In this document: positions 1-12,730 of the stretch, one piece after another
Layout of the letters: every line of letters begins with the position of its first letter
Numbering within the stretch: the first letter of the stretch is position 1
Assembly (NCBI RefSeq): GCF_008831285.2
Contig: NC_045147.1
Location: 19,658,581 to 19,722,580 of the forward strand
DNA: 64,000 nt
Source of the DNA: Nymphaea colorata
Taxonomy: Eukaryota; Streptophyta; Magnoliopsida; Nymphaeales; Nymphaeaceae
Reading direction: 5' to 3'
Translations under genes and position numbers: made by a program
Notes under the pieces: generated by a model
What the model was told of the DNA's origin: nothing
The model's input: the letters and a program-made list of their open reading frames with translations, nothing else
The model's database searches: none

Positions 1-456
1 CTTGTTGTACTAAACATGTCAAACAATGAACTGGTTGGTCCAATACCACAGCCTGTGGCGAATTTGCTTCAGCTTGAATCCTTGGATCTGTCCCGCAACA
101 ACCTGTCTGGAAACATTCCGGTCGCTCTCTTGAGACTCACATTTCTTTCAGTGTTGAATTTGTCATTCAATAGTCTCCAAGGAAAAATACCGGAGGGCAA
201 CCAGTTCTCAACATTTGATGCCCGGTTCTTTGAGGGAAATGCTGGACTCTGTGGGCCACCATTAACACGCAAATGCACAGATACCCGTCCTATTGATTTC
301 ACCGGCGACCGGAAAATTGATTTTAAGCCGTTATACATAGCAGCAGAGTCGGGTTTCATCGTCGGTCTCGCCTGCGTCCTTATGCCTCTCTTTCTTGTGG
401 GGAGGGTGAGAAGGTGGTGGTATGGTCTTGTAGACAATTTCATTAATGGCTCTTAA
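1..456 (+). CDS. Receptor-like protein (LRR-RLP), C-terminal part only
   Basis: The frame is open from base 1, so the start lies outside the window; the visible part is the last 151 residues and ends at TAA 454-456. It shows the end of a plant extracellular LRR array (N-N-x-L-x-G-x-I-P and L-S-x-N-x-L-S-G-x-I-P units), then the capping stretch '[11 protein letters not shown]', which is typical of receptor-like proteins. A hydrophobic helix follows, then a basic stop-transfer (GRVRRWWYG) and a very short cytoplasmic tail. No kinase domain follows, which separates it from LRR receptor kinases. Such proteins sit in the plasma membrane and signal in defence or development through partner kinases such as SOBIR1 and BAK1 (family knowledge). 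The ligand cannot be told from this fragment. Confidence 0.9.
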   Translation, partial: LVVLNMSNNELVGPIPQPVANLLQLESLDLSRNNLSGNIPVALLRLTFLSVLNLSFNSLQGKIPEGNQFSTFDARFFEGNAGLCGPPLTRKCTDTRPIDFTGDRKIDFKPLYIAAESGFIVGLACVLMPLFLVGRVRRWWYGLVDNFINGS

Positions 457-756
457 AAAACTGCGTTTACACTCTTGCAATTTCTTTGGCTAGATTTAAT
501 GCTCTTGCTACTTCCAATCTCAAGATATAAGAAAGACTGTTTCTGTAATTAATGTCGCACTTTATTTTCTCACTGCAGTTGATGCTATGGTTTCAAAATC
601 TGTTATGTACATATACATTGTGCCCCTCATGCATGTCCGAGGCAGTATGTAAATATGTGAATATGTCCTTAATTAAGGAGCCATTTGGTAACAATAACTC
701 ATAAATATATTTTTTTGAATAATCTTAACTTATGTATAGGAACTTAAGTGTGACTC

Positions 757-880
757 TTTATGAAAGTCCCCGCCTCTGATGTCGTTAATGAATTATTTGA
801 ATCGTCCAATAATCATGATGAAACGTGTGGAGAAGAGAAGTGATATTCTATCTTTCTTTCACAACTACATCTCGTCCTGA
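757..880 (+). repeat. Dispersed repeat, copy 1
   Basis: This segment matches 3668-3795 in the same orientation. The core shared stretch reads gtcgttaat, then a variable part, then aataatc.tgatgaracgtgtgga. Similarity is clear by eye but interrupted by substitutions and small indels. It may be a transposable-element remnant or a relic of local tandem duplication. I cannot assign a family. Confidence 0.55.
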
Positions 881-2418
881 TATACCACGCCTTCTCTTTG
901 TCGGAATTTATCATGCAGCTCATGGCATTGGCAGGCACTCGGTTCTTGTATATTTAATTTTACATTACGTAATAACTTTTTGCATGATAATAAAAATTGA
1001 TAATAACAATTATTTATTTTTATGAATTGCTTCTTTCTCTTCTAAAATTTGCTTTATATTTTCTCACAGTTGTGGGTTGTGTTTATGATTTTTAGCCACA
1101 GTTTTTTTTGGAAGTAATTAATTGACAACAACAAATTATTAATTCAATGAAGCTACTTCAGTGGCAGTGAACAAAATAGGGTTCCTACAGTCCCAAAAAA
1201 TGGCACTCCCTACTAGCGAGTAGCGATAGTGATGAACACGGATTACGACAGTGACGGCGTCAAGAAAAATAATGCTATAATCATTGGAGGATAGAGTTGC
1301 TGTGCCCCCAACGCTTGTCTGGCCAAAGCGCTTTGGGGATAAGGGTGGGCGCCTGCCGATGGGACCCGCAACTCTGCTTGGTATGGGTTCGGATCATTAA
1401 TTTTTAAAAATATATTTTATATTTAAAAAAATTATTTTATATTTTTAAAAATAGTTTTTTATTAGAATCAGATCGAACCGAGTCCGGCAGCTCAAGCTTA
1501 TCAAATCTAAACCTGAACTGAGTTTAATCTAAACCCGAACTCGAATTTAGGACATCGAACCCACCCTAACACTTCCCTCAAATCATGCTCTTGAGCGTGA
1601 GCTGATCCAATTGTACGAGATGGATTCATGGAGTTTCAAACCGGTTTTTAATAGTTTATGACTGCTTAATCCTACTCATTTCGAGCCTCTTTGTGAGACT
1701 TCTCAATTGGGCTTGTGAGTTTTTGGTGGGTTTGATGCCATTAATTTGGAAGTGCTTATCGGATCTATTGCTCGTTTTCATTTGGTTACCAACCAATTGT
1801 TTGTAGATATCATTATAAAGTATTGTCTAACTGACCCATGGATTCTACATACTGTTTTTTTTTATTGGACTATTTTTATGTACTTACTCGTTTACGTTTT
1901 CTAGCTTGTTATGATTGTAAACTAACATTGTTGGTCCTCCAGTTGCTGTTTTCCAGTCTTACTCTTCTACAAAAAATTTATACTTTGGGCGCCAATTTGT
2001 GAAGATTGTCTTCTTGGACAGGAGCTGGATTAAAAAGGATAGGTAAATTACAACAAAGAATTGGTTTCAATTAGCCTATAAACTGTATGGACATTGTTTG
2101 CATGACATAAGTTGGTCGTATTGTTCAGGAAAAGTTTAGAGTACTTGTAAGGTATTTATGAATTTTTGGACTTTCCCAGAAAGAATGATTCAATTATCGA
2201 TTGGAAAGTGAGATGTCCATGTCGGAACAGACAATGAACGATGTATTTGATCATGTAATGTGACATGGTTTCACTGAAACATATATAAATCAGTGTTAAC
2301 TTATGATTGATTTGCAGCATCCTATGATTCCAAGGTCTCTTGATGCCATGATACGGTAGGAAAATTCTCTATCAAGTTAATTTAAACAGTGAATAGCCAC
2401 AAATAACATGTCGAAGTT

Positions 2419-2698
2419 TTAAAGGGCGAAGTTTCTCTTAATATAATATGACGAGCTTGAAAAAAATAGAAAAAAATGAAAAAAAATATGATAAATTTAA
2501 AAAATTTAAAAAAATTAAATATGAGAGAAAAATAAAATATGTGTGAAACTAATAACACAAAAATCAAAAGATAAGTAGATTTGTAACAAATAAAAATAGA
2601 AAATAAAAAACTATTTGACATTAAAAGAATAAAAAAATAAAAAAAAGTGAAAAAATGCGAAAAAACTGTGTAACGTTTTTTTTTAAGTTTTAATTAAC
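2419..2698 (-). repeat. AT-rich dispersed element, copy 1
   Basis: Read on the minus strand, this region matches the segment near 9880-10125 on the plus strand inside the alpha-galactosidase gene. Shared landmarks in order are ttaaaacttaaaaaaa, ttttaatg.caaa.agttttt, caaat.tacttattttttgat, gtgttatta, ttcaagctcg.catat and ccttttaaaac. Base composition is extremely biased to A/T. It is probably a non-autonomous mobile element or old insert; the ends are not well defined. Confidence 0.55.
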
Positions 2699-3667
2699 AG
2701 AGCTAGGGAAACCCATGCTAGTATTGTCCAAATTATACGTTCCAGGCACCAGCAAGCGCTTACAAAGCATTAGTGATGGTAACATTAACGCTAGCAACGC
2801 CAGCGCTACTGATAATCGATAGTACTGGCGCTGCAGAAAGCAGCTGTGGGGCGTCTTGTATGGCTGGGTGAGTTCCAGTGAAGATGTTCAGCAGCGCTTT
2901 TTTAGCGTCAGAGATGATGGAAAATGTTGTTGTGATTTATGTTAGGTTACAGAAAAATTCATTAATGACAATTATAAGTGAGCCAAATCCCTCGCCGAAA
3001 TGTGCCTGGTTAGAGTAAAATTCATTGCAAATGCTCTATCGTCAAAAGTGTGTTAGGCGACAATCGAAGCTGTTGCTAAATGTCGTTAGGTGATTTATGC
3101 CCATCTAAATGCTGCTAATTAAGCACAAACCCAAAAGACCATCAAACTGAACAAAACAATCCAACATAACCACACCTATATTTTTCTCATTTATTTTTGA
3201 AAAATTCCTTCATAGAATACATAATATGCTATTGAAAAGCTTATTAAAAACGAAATATATGTCATAAAATTTGACTCCACACTCTTATATGCTCTTACCT
3301 CTATCTCCTCTTAACAAACTTAGGCTCATACCTGTAAGCTGTTTTAATCAAACTTGAATATTTATTGGGGACAACTGTATTTGTATGTACGTAAGACTAT
3401 CTAAATGGCCACAACGGGCTTTTTTTGTTCGGTCGATTTTATTGAAAATTAAGCACCTAAGCATGTAAGTTGGAACATGTGAAAACTTGTGGATATGATC
3501 AATTAGATTCGTGTCCTCTGTAAATGAAATGAGATATATGGGGCCCCTTAAATGAAAATATTGGTCTTGTGAGGCCAGTGGGAAATAGGAATTCTAAAGC
3601 ATATTCCCACCATTAATTTCTTGAGTTAGCAGGTCACTTTTTCTGCTCGATGAGGCACTTTCTTGGA

Positions 3668-3795
3668 GGTCTTGCTCATGAAAAATACGCCTTTCATGTC
3701 GTTAATCAAATATTTCAATCATTGAATAATCGTGATGAGACGTGTGGACAAAGAGAATACGAGATTTCTACATTTCGTTCATGACTACGCACATC
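3668..3795 (+). repeat. Dispersed repeat, copy 2
   Basis: Second copy of the repeat at 757-880. The best-conserved part is gtcgttaatcaaatatttcaatcattgaataatcgtgatgagacgtgtgga. One frame is open through it, but its product resembles nothing I know, so I do not call a gene. Confidence 0.55.
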
Positions 3796-4202
3796 GCCTC
3801 ATCGACCTAAAAAAACCCGCGATTCACTCCTCCGACCCCTTAATCTCCATTGAATTTAAACAGAAGTGGATGTTAGCCGCTCACGCTACTTCACATATGT
3901 CGAGCAATTTGATGAGCCATACGCTTCTTGTTGTCAAACAACTAGAACCTGAAGTGCGATGAGCTCATCTAACAATTATATTTTGTTTTTATCTGTTTAA
4001 TCATAACACAAATGGGGCTTTGAGTGTTGATGTGGTATATAGTTACACCTTATAAGTACAGCTAGCTATTGGAATCTGGGACTGATACAAGAGCAACCTG
4101 TGCCCGAATCTATGCCAGGGTGAAAGCTAGAATAATTTTATTAAATGGGGTTGGAAATTTTATGTTAGGTGAAAATTATATTATGATAAGTACCAATTCT
4201 AA

Positions 4203-4266
4203 ACTCTCAACTACTCCGTGTGTATAATATATATATATATATATATTATGCGGAGTAGTTGAGAGT
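4203..4266. repeat. Perfect 16-bp inverted repeat flanking an AT dinucleotide run
   Basis: The arm actctcaactactccg is followed by an AT-rich centre containing (TA)n, then the exact reverse complement cggagtagttgagagt. The AT centre is itself self-complementary, so the whole segment can fold into one long hairpin. The outer flanks (taagtacc on both sides) hint that a larger fold-back element of about 100 bp is present. Confidence 0.8.
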
Positions 4267-4432
4267 ATGGTATTTATATATAAGTACCATCCTGAGTAAC
4301 TATATTCCTTTTTTATGTCCAAAATTGGATGAATTTGAAAAAGGTTTATTGTTATAACGTGAGTTGAGTTTTGTGAATAAATATATTTAAAACTGGACAA
4401 ATGTACATATTAACGAGAGTTCACATGTCAGG

Positions 4433-4645
4433 TTGATGATTCACTCACGATCGATGAACCAAGATTGTTGCATAAAATTGATTAATTATAGCTTCAACAC
4501 GAATTTACAAAATTTTTGGATTTCTTTCCCTAACAATCCTAACTTTATGAGACCATTTGGCACCAATAACAAATTGTTACTGACCGGTGAAACTACACCA
4601 ATTGAGGTAGATTTAAGAAACTGTGGATGTCGTGTTCAAGTTTGA
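4433..4645 (+). pseudogene. Possible remnant of a TIR-NBS-LRR C-terminal domain
   Basis: A 70-codon open frame ends with 'PIEVDLRNCGCRVQV' before the stop. Plant TIR-NBS-LRR resistance proteins often end their post-LRR (C-JID) domain with a similar V-x-V-x-x-C-G-x-R-V pattern. The rest of the frame matches nothing I recognise, and no other resistance-gene domain is visible nearby. If the resemblance is real this is a fragment, not a working gene. Chance similarity is quite possible. Confidence 0.2.
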
Positions 4646-5658
4646 AGCAGAATCATTAGACCATAATAATTTGTTATGAGTGCTATCGGCTGTTTAACCT
4701 GATAAAAGGACAGACTTCCAGAATGTTATGGGGATCTTGAGATACCGTCCTTTCTACGACAAAAATGTCTAATTCTCTCTTCAAGATAATTAAATGTCTT
4801 GTGCGGGTGAGTGTTCAACACTTGTTTTGAGATTGCCCGATGAGGCAACACTTATATGAAATGATATGGAATTCCCTTCAGGTATATGTGAGAAAGGATT
4901 GCGTTGCGACGGGCATTATTATCGTCTTTCTACCTGCCCGACTTGCAAAGAAAGTCGTTCGCAATTGAAAACATGAAACTCTTCACAATACGTTGGTGTT
5001 TGATGCGCCAAAAATGAGGACTTCTATCGAGAAGAGGCTGACATCAGATTATCAGAAGGCGTTTGATTGCATGTCATCTATATTATGATATTTAAACTTG
5101 CAATTTCTGTTTCTTTTCCTCCCTAATTCTTGTTGGGACGTTAGTAACGTTCTGTAGTACAACTTCTGTTAAAAATGATGTTCTCTTTATTACAACTTTT
5201 TTGGTTTTTCATAACGACCGCGGTAGATCCTCGGTTTTTTTCTTTATTTTTATACTTGTTCGTTTACCAACAAGTTTGTTCGTCTTTCAATAAATAAAGC
5301 GAGACGGAGTTCCTGTCACTCCCTGTAAATCTAAGTGCGATCCTTTTTCCGTCGTAAAAACTTCTTCACCGGGTGCCCCACAGCCTGCTACAACCTCTCA
5401 CCCTTTTGGATTCTTCGATAAAGAGAGCCACGGTCTCTTCGACGGAATTTATCATCTGGCAGCAAACTCTGGGAATCAAGAGTTAGGGTGGCGTTTCCAG
5501 AAACACTAACCGGAATAATGAGAAGTTGATGAGGCAACATGGTGGTTTGGTTTGAAGCACACGCCACCAGTCGTTCTCCATCGCCTTAAGTCAAAGAGCT
5601 TCAAGGTCGAAGCAACAACCCAAATGTATTCCTGGGCTTAGTCACTACCACCTTGCCG

Positions 5659-5664
5659 TATATA
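5659..5664 (+). promoter_or_regulatory. Candidate TATA box of the alpha-galactosidase gene
   Basis: The sequence gtatatagac lies about 50 bp upstream of the ATG at 5714. This would put transcription start near 5690 and leave a short leader. Position and sequence fit a plant TATA box, but no transcript evidence is available here. Confidence 0.45.
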
Positions 5665-5713
5665 GACCTTCAACTGGACAATTCGCAAAAGGATAGAAAG
5701 GGGGAGAAGGAAG

Positions 5714-8700
5714 ATGTCGCCTCATGTATCTTTGTCCCTTCTTCTTCTTTTCGTATCTGCATTCTCTTATTACTGTATTGCTGTCCCCGTGGTGCCCTTG
5801 TTGGAGAGTGGTGAGAATTCTCAAGCACCCAAATCAAGAACCAACGTCTTTGATAATTCCAAGTACGGCATATTGCAGCTCGACAATGGGTTGGCAAGAA
5901 CTCCTCAGATGGGGTGGGGATTATTGCATTTTATGGACTCATCTGCTTATTTTTGTTTTTCCTAGATGGGATGAATAGCTAACGACTTTTGCCAACCAGT
6001 GTGGTCTGTTTCCTTCCTTTTTTTCCGTTGGTTGTTTATTTTGTCTTGTTAGCGCAGGTGGAATAGTTGGAATTTCTTTGCCTGTGACATAAACGAGAAG
6101 GTTATCAAAGAAACAGGTGAGTGGCGAATTGTGCTGTTGCTTCTAGTGGAACAGGAGGACCTTTTCTCTTCAATTTTTTTGTGGGTTACTTGGTCGCTCA
6201 GTTTTGTTTCCTAATTGTTTTTCCCTTGTGTTATTGATTGTCTTTGTATGTATTTTTTTCGAGTGGAGCAGCGTAGTTTCGCTTTCATACACAAGATATA
6301 TCTTGAAAGTTTTTCATTTCGATTGATCGATCTGGATTACCTCTCACATGTAGTTCTATTTGGTTTGAGTTACTATTGCTTGGGAGAACCGGAGAATCAT
6401 TCAAGAATGAAAGAGAATATTGATTTTTTGGAGTCTTCATCGTTCCAAATTTATAATGCAGCTGTCTGCTGTACGATATCAGTATCAGTGGTATAAATCA
6501 AAAGTCCCTGTCTAGAACATGATGCTTCTGTTTGGGTCTTTCCCCATTTACAACCATCAACTATGTCCAGTCTCCAGCTTTTGAACAAAGGAAAACACTC
6601 TATACAAACACGAGGTGGATATCCAATGCCCATTGTTTGTGCTAATGATTGTTGTTGATATGTAATTGCGTTTTCTACTGGTGGTGGAGACGGAAATTCC
6701 ACATTAATTTAAAAAGTTTTAGATTCTTAGCACACCAATTTATCAAATATGCAAATTGTTGAGAGCATCGATATGAAATCAAGAAATTTTGTGGGACTGT
6801 GGTGGGCAAGTGCCCAGACATGCCCACATGTGGCATTGCCACTCCATTTGATGATGTTAGGTTCGAAGGTAATAAGCCCGTAGCATCTCTTCTATCTGGT
6901 GAAGTGTTTGGCTTATTCCATCATTCCATATATGGGAATCAAATATTTTTCACATTGCATGCAAACTTGTTGTTTCTCTGGGAATTATGATTTCTCTTGT
7001 GGTGGGCGTACATGATCAATTCAAATGTCCTATCCAGGAACAACTATAAAATTCCAGCCTTCCATATTATCGTCGGATGTTCCTATAGATTCTTATGATA
7101 CTATCAGTTTTTAGCTTCCAGGAAGTATAAGGTCTCCTTAGTGTGACACTAACATTCTCTTACAAACTGAACATTGATGCAGGATAAAGGGCTTGATGAT
7201 CTCTAATTCAAATAATGTAATAGGTGATAGAAAATAATTGAATGAAATTCATCTTGGTTTTCTCAAAATGTTTCCATGACGCAGGTCCATAGTGGCTGAA
7301 AGCAGAACTCAACCTCTAGTCGTTGTATGAAGAGTGAAGTGTCCAATTTTGTGATTATGAAACAGAACCCAATTTCTTTTTGTCTCGGGCTTGAAATTGT
7401 TAGATTTGAACTTTGTCAAGATTCAGAAAAGGGCTAATGTCTTTCTATTTCAGGAAACAATTGCCATATTTTAGCTTTGAATATCATTATGGAGATCAAT
7501 GTTTTCTTGGTAGACAAAATCATGAAGTTATAATTAGAAAGAAATCTATGTGGCAATGAAAATTTTTGCTAGGCATCTTAACTTTTTTTATATAGAACGA
7601 CAGCACATAGAAACAGATGGTAACATCAATAAGAAAACTGATGTAAGATTCGTAGTAACAATGGTTAAGTGGCTGATCTATTGATGTGTGACGGAAGGAC
7701 AGTGGATTTTCAAATATGAAATGTTTTGTGGTTGGGACTTTGGTTTGTGCATATTGACTCATTGAGCTACAGCAAGTTTTGGCTGAAATTTTCTGTGTTG
7801 CATACTGTTAGTTGTTGGATCCACTATCGGGTCCATTTCCTTTTATTTGCTTTACCCTGCCTAGGTGTTACTGGATAGTTAGGATCGGATCGGGTGGAGA
7901 AGTCTTGAATGTAATACCCCCATCCCCATAGTCGAGTAATGTATATAATCACAGAGATTAAACCCAACCATAAAACGATACCTGAGTTTTACTGGGGACC
8001 TGGGCTTCTGAGTTCTGTTACTGCATGAGCAAGAGAAAAGAGGCCTGTTAATGGCGGCTAACACATATCTAACATTTGCATATGGCCACTTAATAATGCT
8101 ATATGTAACATGATTCTTCTTGTATACACATTTGATGGGGGTGTATAGATTTATGTTTGCTGATATATGGGATTATTGTGCTGTCCAGAAGGGAGGTTTT
8201 CTTTTTTATGGTTATTTTCTTCATAATCCTTGGAAATGTCAGACCTTGCTAAGACAATTTTCTCTTTTATATTTGGAGTTTCCAAGTGATGCTTACTTTT
8301 ATGATACCATTTTTGTATCTGAATTTCTTCTCTGAGCTTGAAGATGACATTCTGCAAAATACAGCAGAGTAATGCTAGTTGTTTAAATTTTTTGAATGTT
8401 TTAGTACAATTTTTGTGTGGAGATTTCTTGTATGCTCTTGAAGGCATAATCTTCAAAGTATGGCAGCATATATGCTCATACTTTATGTTTGGTTTGTTTC
8501 TATGTATGACTAATGTTCATTTCATTGACAGCTGATGCACTCATCTCAACTGGATTGGCTGATTTGGGCTATGTTTATGTGAATATAGGTAATTTTGTAA
8601 AACTGCTTTTTGCAGGCAATTTGAAAGGATAAATTTGTTGTCGTCTCTGAATTTGAAATTTGCAGATGATTGCTGGTCTTCTAAATTGCGAAATTTAAAG

Positions 8701-11700
8701 GTATGTTTAAAGATACTTCCAATCAATTGAAGCTATTTGCAGCTGTTTTGAATTTCACTGTCACATGGTTGAACATGAAAGATTTTGAGTACATGAGTAA
8801 CATGTATCTGTTTCCTTCTGATTTCTTATATTTTTTGATGGTTACCAATTTGTGTTTGATTTATTGTGAGATTAAAACACTTGTAATGTAATCCATGTTG
8901 GTAATTGTTTCAAGGAAATAGTAGATTACCTACACATGTGACTTTTCCATGTCCCATGAGAGTCTGCTTACTAGCCGCTGTCCATGAATTGTTTTCCACA
9001 TTCTGTGCTGCATTCTCCTTCAGTGATTAGTTTGTTAAGTTTAAAAGAATTAATCAAGGTCCTATACATGCAGTAAGATTCATAGCTTGGTTGCATAGTT
9101 TACTTGCTAGAGAATGCTGCATGAATATTTTATTTTGGTACCGGCCTTGTGCATATTGTTGATCATAGTATTAATATATCGCAGGGCGAACTGGTACCAA
9201 ATCGAAGGACATTTCCTTCTGGAATCAAGGCACTGGCTGACTATATACATGAAAGGGGTCTGAAGCTTGGTATCTATTCTGATGCTGGGTAGGTAATCTT
9301 TGAGAAGGATACACAAAATCAAAGCTTCTTTTTTATGAAGGTGGCAATAATTTTTGCTGAATATTTTACTACATCATTAAATGATTTGTTGCTATATCAG
9401 AGATTCAGAAAACTTCTCTTTTCCTTCTTAAGGAGTATTAAGGCCATGCAAAGTTGTTATCTTGAGTTTCTACTGCAGTTTAGGTCCTCAGGGTTTGTTT
9501 TGCTATTTGTCTGTGGACTTTTGCGTGTTAGATGTTACATTTTCTTTTCAGATTACTCATTCTACAAGCTTATGTGAATATTCCACCTGCGATTTCATTT
9601 TCCCCAGAATCAAGGGTTTGGTTGATCATGTTCATAGAAAGGGTCTCAAGAAACTTGGTATTCCACTCATGCTAGGTAGGTAGCTTTGAGAAGTTTAGTG
9701 CAAATCAGAGCTTCTCAGTGATGAAAGGTATTATCTGCTGGATATAAGTATATATAGAATAATTAATTAGTAGTCTCCACCATGAAAAGTATTTAGTCTA
9801 CACAGGGTTCCTTTTCGAGTTTGTATTCCAACCATAGTAACAAAAAACGCGAAAGAAAAAGCAACAAATAAATTTTCCGTTTAAAACTTAAAAAAATGCG
9901 TTTAAAAAAAAAGTTAAAATGCAAAATACATGAAAAACACTTTTTTTTTGTTTTTTTCGTTTTATTCATTTTTCATCTTTTTTTAATGCCAAAAAGTTTT
10001 TTCATTTTCTAATTTTTATTTTTTGCAAATATACTTATTTTTTGATGTTCGTGTTATTACCATATTTTTGCCTTCTTTTCAAGCTCGCCATATATATACC
10101 TCAGAAAAACCTTGCCTTTTAAAACCCAAGAAAGTTTTTTGTGACTATGATCCAACTATACCTGATTTATTCCAGGTAAGTTCCTCTTCATAAGTATTAG
10201 TAGCTGCTTGTAATATTGCAACTTTGTAGTTCTGCCTGGTCGGTTAGTTGAACAACAAAGTTCTTTGGTATGTCAAAACTTCAAATATCCATACATCAAA
10301 TGATCAAATAATGGAGAAAATTTCTGATAGCCTTTCTTGGGTTTGTTTTTTGCTTTGTGTATGATAATTTGCTTCCCTTTCTCACATATTTTATCTGTGT
10401 TATATTGAGTACAACATTTGTTTTTTTTGTTGACACCCTACTTTTTTATGTATTCTTTTCTCCCAACAATGTCCTGGAAGTTGGGATATCTGTAGAGCAA
10501 ACTTGAATCGGATGAAGCCTTCACCATATTCAGTTCATTGGGTGTTTACATATTCAGATTTGAATACACATTCATTTGCAAGTTTGTGTTATAGTTGCAT
10601 CAAATGAGCTACAAAAGATGCTGAAGTCCTAGCAAGCCTGCTAAATGGTTGAAAAGGAACTATATAACTTGGAGGTTGAAACCAAGCTAATTTGCAAGCA
10701 ACTTTCTGATAATTTTACAAACTGTCATCATGTTTGGTTAGCCTGATATAAGTTTGCTTGTTTTCCTTTTTATACATTTCACCTAAGCGAAGTGAAAAAT
10801 TTACAGGATCTTTACATGCCAAGTTCGGCCAGGATCCCTTTTCCATGAAACTGAGGATGCAACTACATTTGCTTTTTGGGTAAGTTAAGTCTGCAGGACT
10901 TCTTTGATTAGTTTTGACTTAGTATTAGTTTTTCATCTGTTAGTGATAGAGAAGTTTGTTAATTTATTTTGATAGTTATATCCAACATTATCTCCTCTTA
11001 TGTCTGATTGCTTTTTTTTTGCTCAGGGCGTTGATTACTTGAAGTATGATAACTGTTACAATTTGGGGATCAAGCCCCAAAAACGGTGTTTAACTTTTAT
11101 CTCCTTTATTATTCTTTATTTTACATGAATATTTCCTCCTCTGCATTTTTCATATCCCTTTCTTTGTATCCCAGTTATCCACCGATGCGAGATGCATTAA
11201 ATGCTACTGGTCGCACCATTTTCTATTCACTTTGTGAATGGTATCCCTTTAGTCTCTTTCATTTCCTTTTATCTTTTTTCTCTTTGGCCATTTGTTGGCA
11301 AAAAGTTATCAACAAGTTTCGCAATGATCTACTTTTTTTCACAGGGGTGTTGAGGATCCTGCCCTCTGGGCAGGTGGTGTTGGAAATAGTTGGCGGACAA
11401 CTGATGATATCACCGATTCTTGGATTAGGTACTGCATGGTTTTGCTGGTTTTTTTAAATAATAAAATTATATGTTTTTTTAAGTTCTGAATCTCTAACTT
11501 GTGGGTAAATATTGCTGCCTTTTAGTATGACAACAATTGCCGATCTCAATGATAAATGGGCTGCATATGCTGGACCTGGTGGATGGAATGGTAGTTAATG
11601 CTACATAAGCAATTAAATTATCTCATTGCAAGTGTCATTAACGACTGAAATCTGAAGGTTGTATTTGGAGATGAAGTTGTCCTAGAATATTGATATAGTT

Positions 11701-12659
11701 AGTGTTTCATGGATTGCAGATCCAGACATGCTTGAGGTTGGCAATGGAGGGATGACTTACCAAGAGTACCGTTCACATTTTAGTATATGGGCCTTGATGA
11801 AGGTCTGTGATGCTTTCTTTCTATCTTTAGTGTCCAGTATATGGATTGAGTTTGTACTATAATTCAAACTAACTTTGGGGTACTTTTGGCTTTAACTAAC
11901 TCAGTTTACGTTTTCTCTTAATAAATATGAAATATTTTGGTAATTATGTTATGAACTCTTTATGGTAGCCGAGCCTTTCTCTGATTCATCACCAGGTCCA
12001 GCAGAACACTGTTTTCTGTACGTTAGGGGATTCACACGCACACACACATACATACACATCTCCTTGTGTTTTATTTTTTTAAAAAAAAAAAATGGGTGCA
12101 GGTGTTGGTGTCAAACTGGCAAATTTTTACAACCTTTTGTGTTCTTGTTTATTTTTTTCTCAAAAAAAAAAAAAAAAAAAGAAGGTTATGTAAGAACTAT
12201 TCAGAGAACTACTTAAAGCTGGAGAACTCCAGAAGCCTAATCCAGAAGCAACCCTGGTCAAATCTCTCCTTGCTAAACCTGTATTCCGGAAACATTCATG
12301 TTATCTGATGCATTTTTTGTTAATAGGACGCTACTAGATTCAAAAGTTCTTAGTTATGTTTTTGTCAGATATGTAGATGTCAACTGATGCAGGTTTTTAT
12401 TGTTGAAGATACATGTATAGAATGACAAAATATGCATTGTTTACAATATCTGCTCAAAATATATTTCCAACATTGCATCCTTCATCCTTCGTTTTCAAAA
12501 TGATTTATTTAAGCTTGAATACCCCATTTGTGGGAGAAAATGAAGATATTATTATTATTTTTGTCAATATCTAGTAACACTGAGTTGTCTCAAAATTTTT
12601 GTCGCTTGGATTGACATGGTGCAACACAGGGCGAGACAGTGTGAAATGTCAAACTGGCA

Positions 12660-12730
<71 letters not shown>

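Larger units (their letters stand above)
457..5650. other. Repeat-rich intergenic spacer between the receptor-like protein and the alpha-galactosidase
   Basis: No intact gene is recognisable. The stretch is AT-rich and holds two related copies of a dispersed repeat (about 757-880 and 3668-3795), an AT-rich element at 2419-2698 that recurs inverted near 9880-10125, and a strong hairpin at 4203-4266. A short open frame at 4433-4645 ends in a motif slightly reminiscent of the C-terminus of TIR-NBS-LRR proteins. The block at 1300-1570 is rich in 'aacccgaac'-type sequence and looks like degraded transposable-element DNA. Confidence 0.6.

Noticed and set aside
5025-5092. A short frame reading '...RLTSDYQKAFDCMSSIL', reminiscent of the LINE reverse-transcriptase motif D-x-x-K-A-F-D
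   Set aside because: Only this motif fits; no other reverse-transcriptase block lies around it and a stop follows at once. Chance similarity is likely.
6799-6990. Open frame starting [12 protein letters not shown] in intron 2 of the alpha-galactosidase
   Set aside because: Exon 2 to exon 3 joins in phase without it and the homologous proteins have no extra residues at that point.
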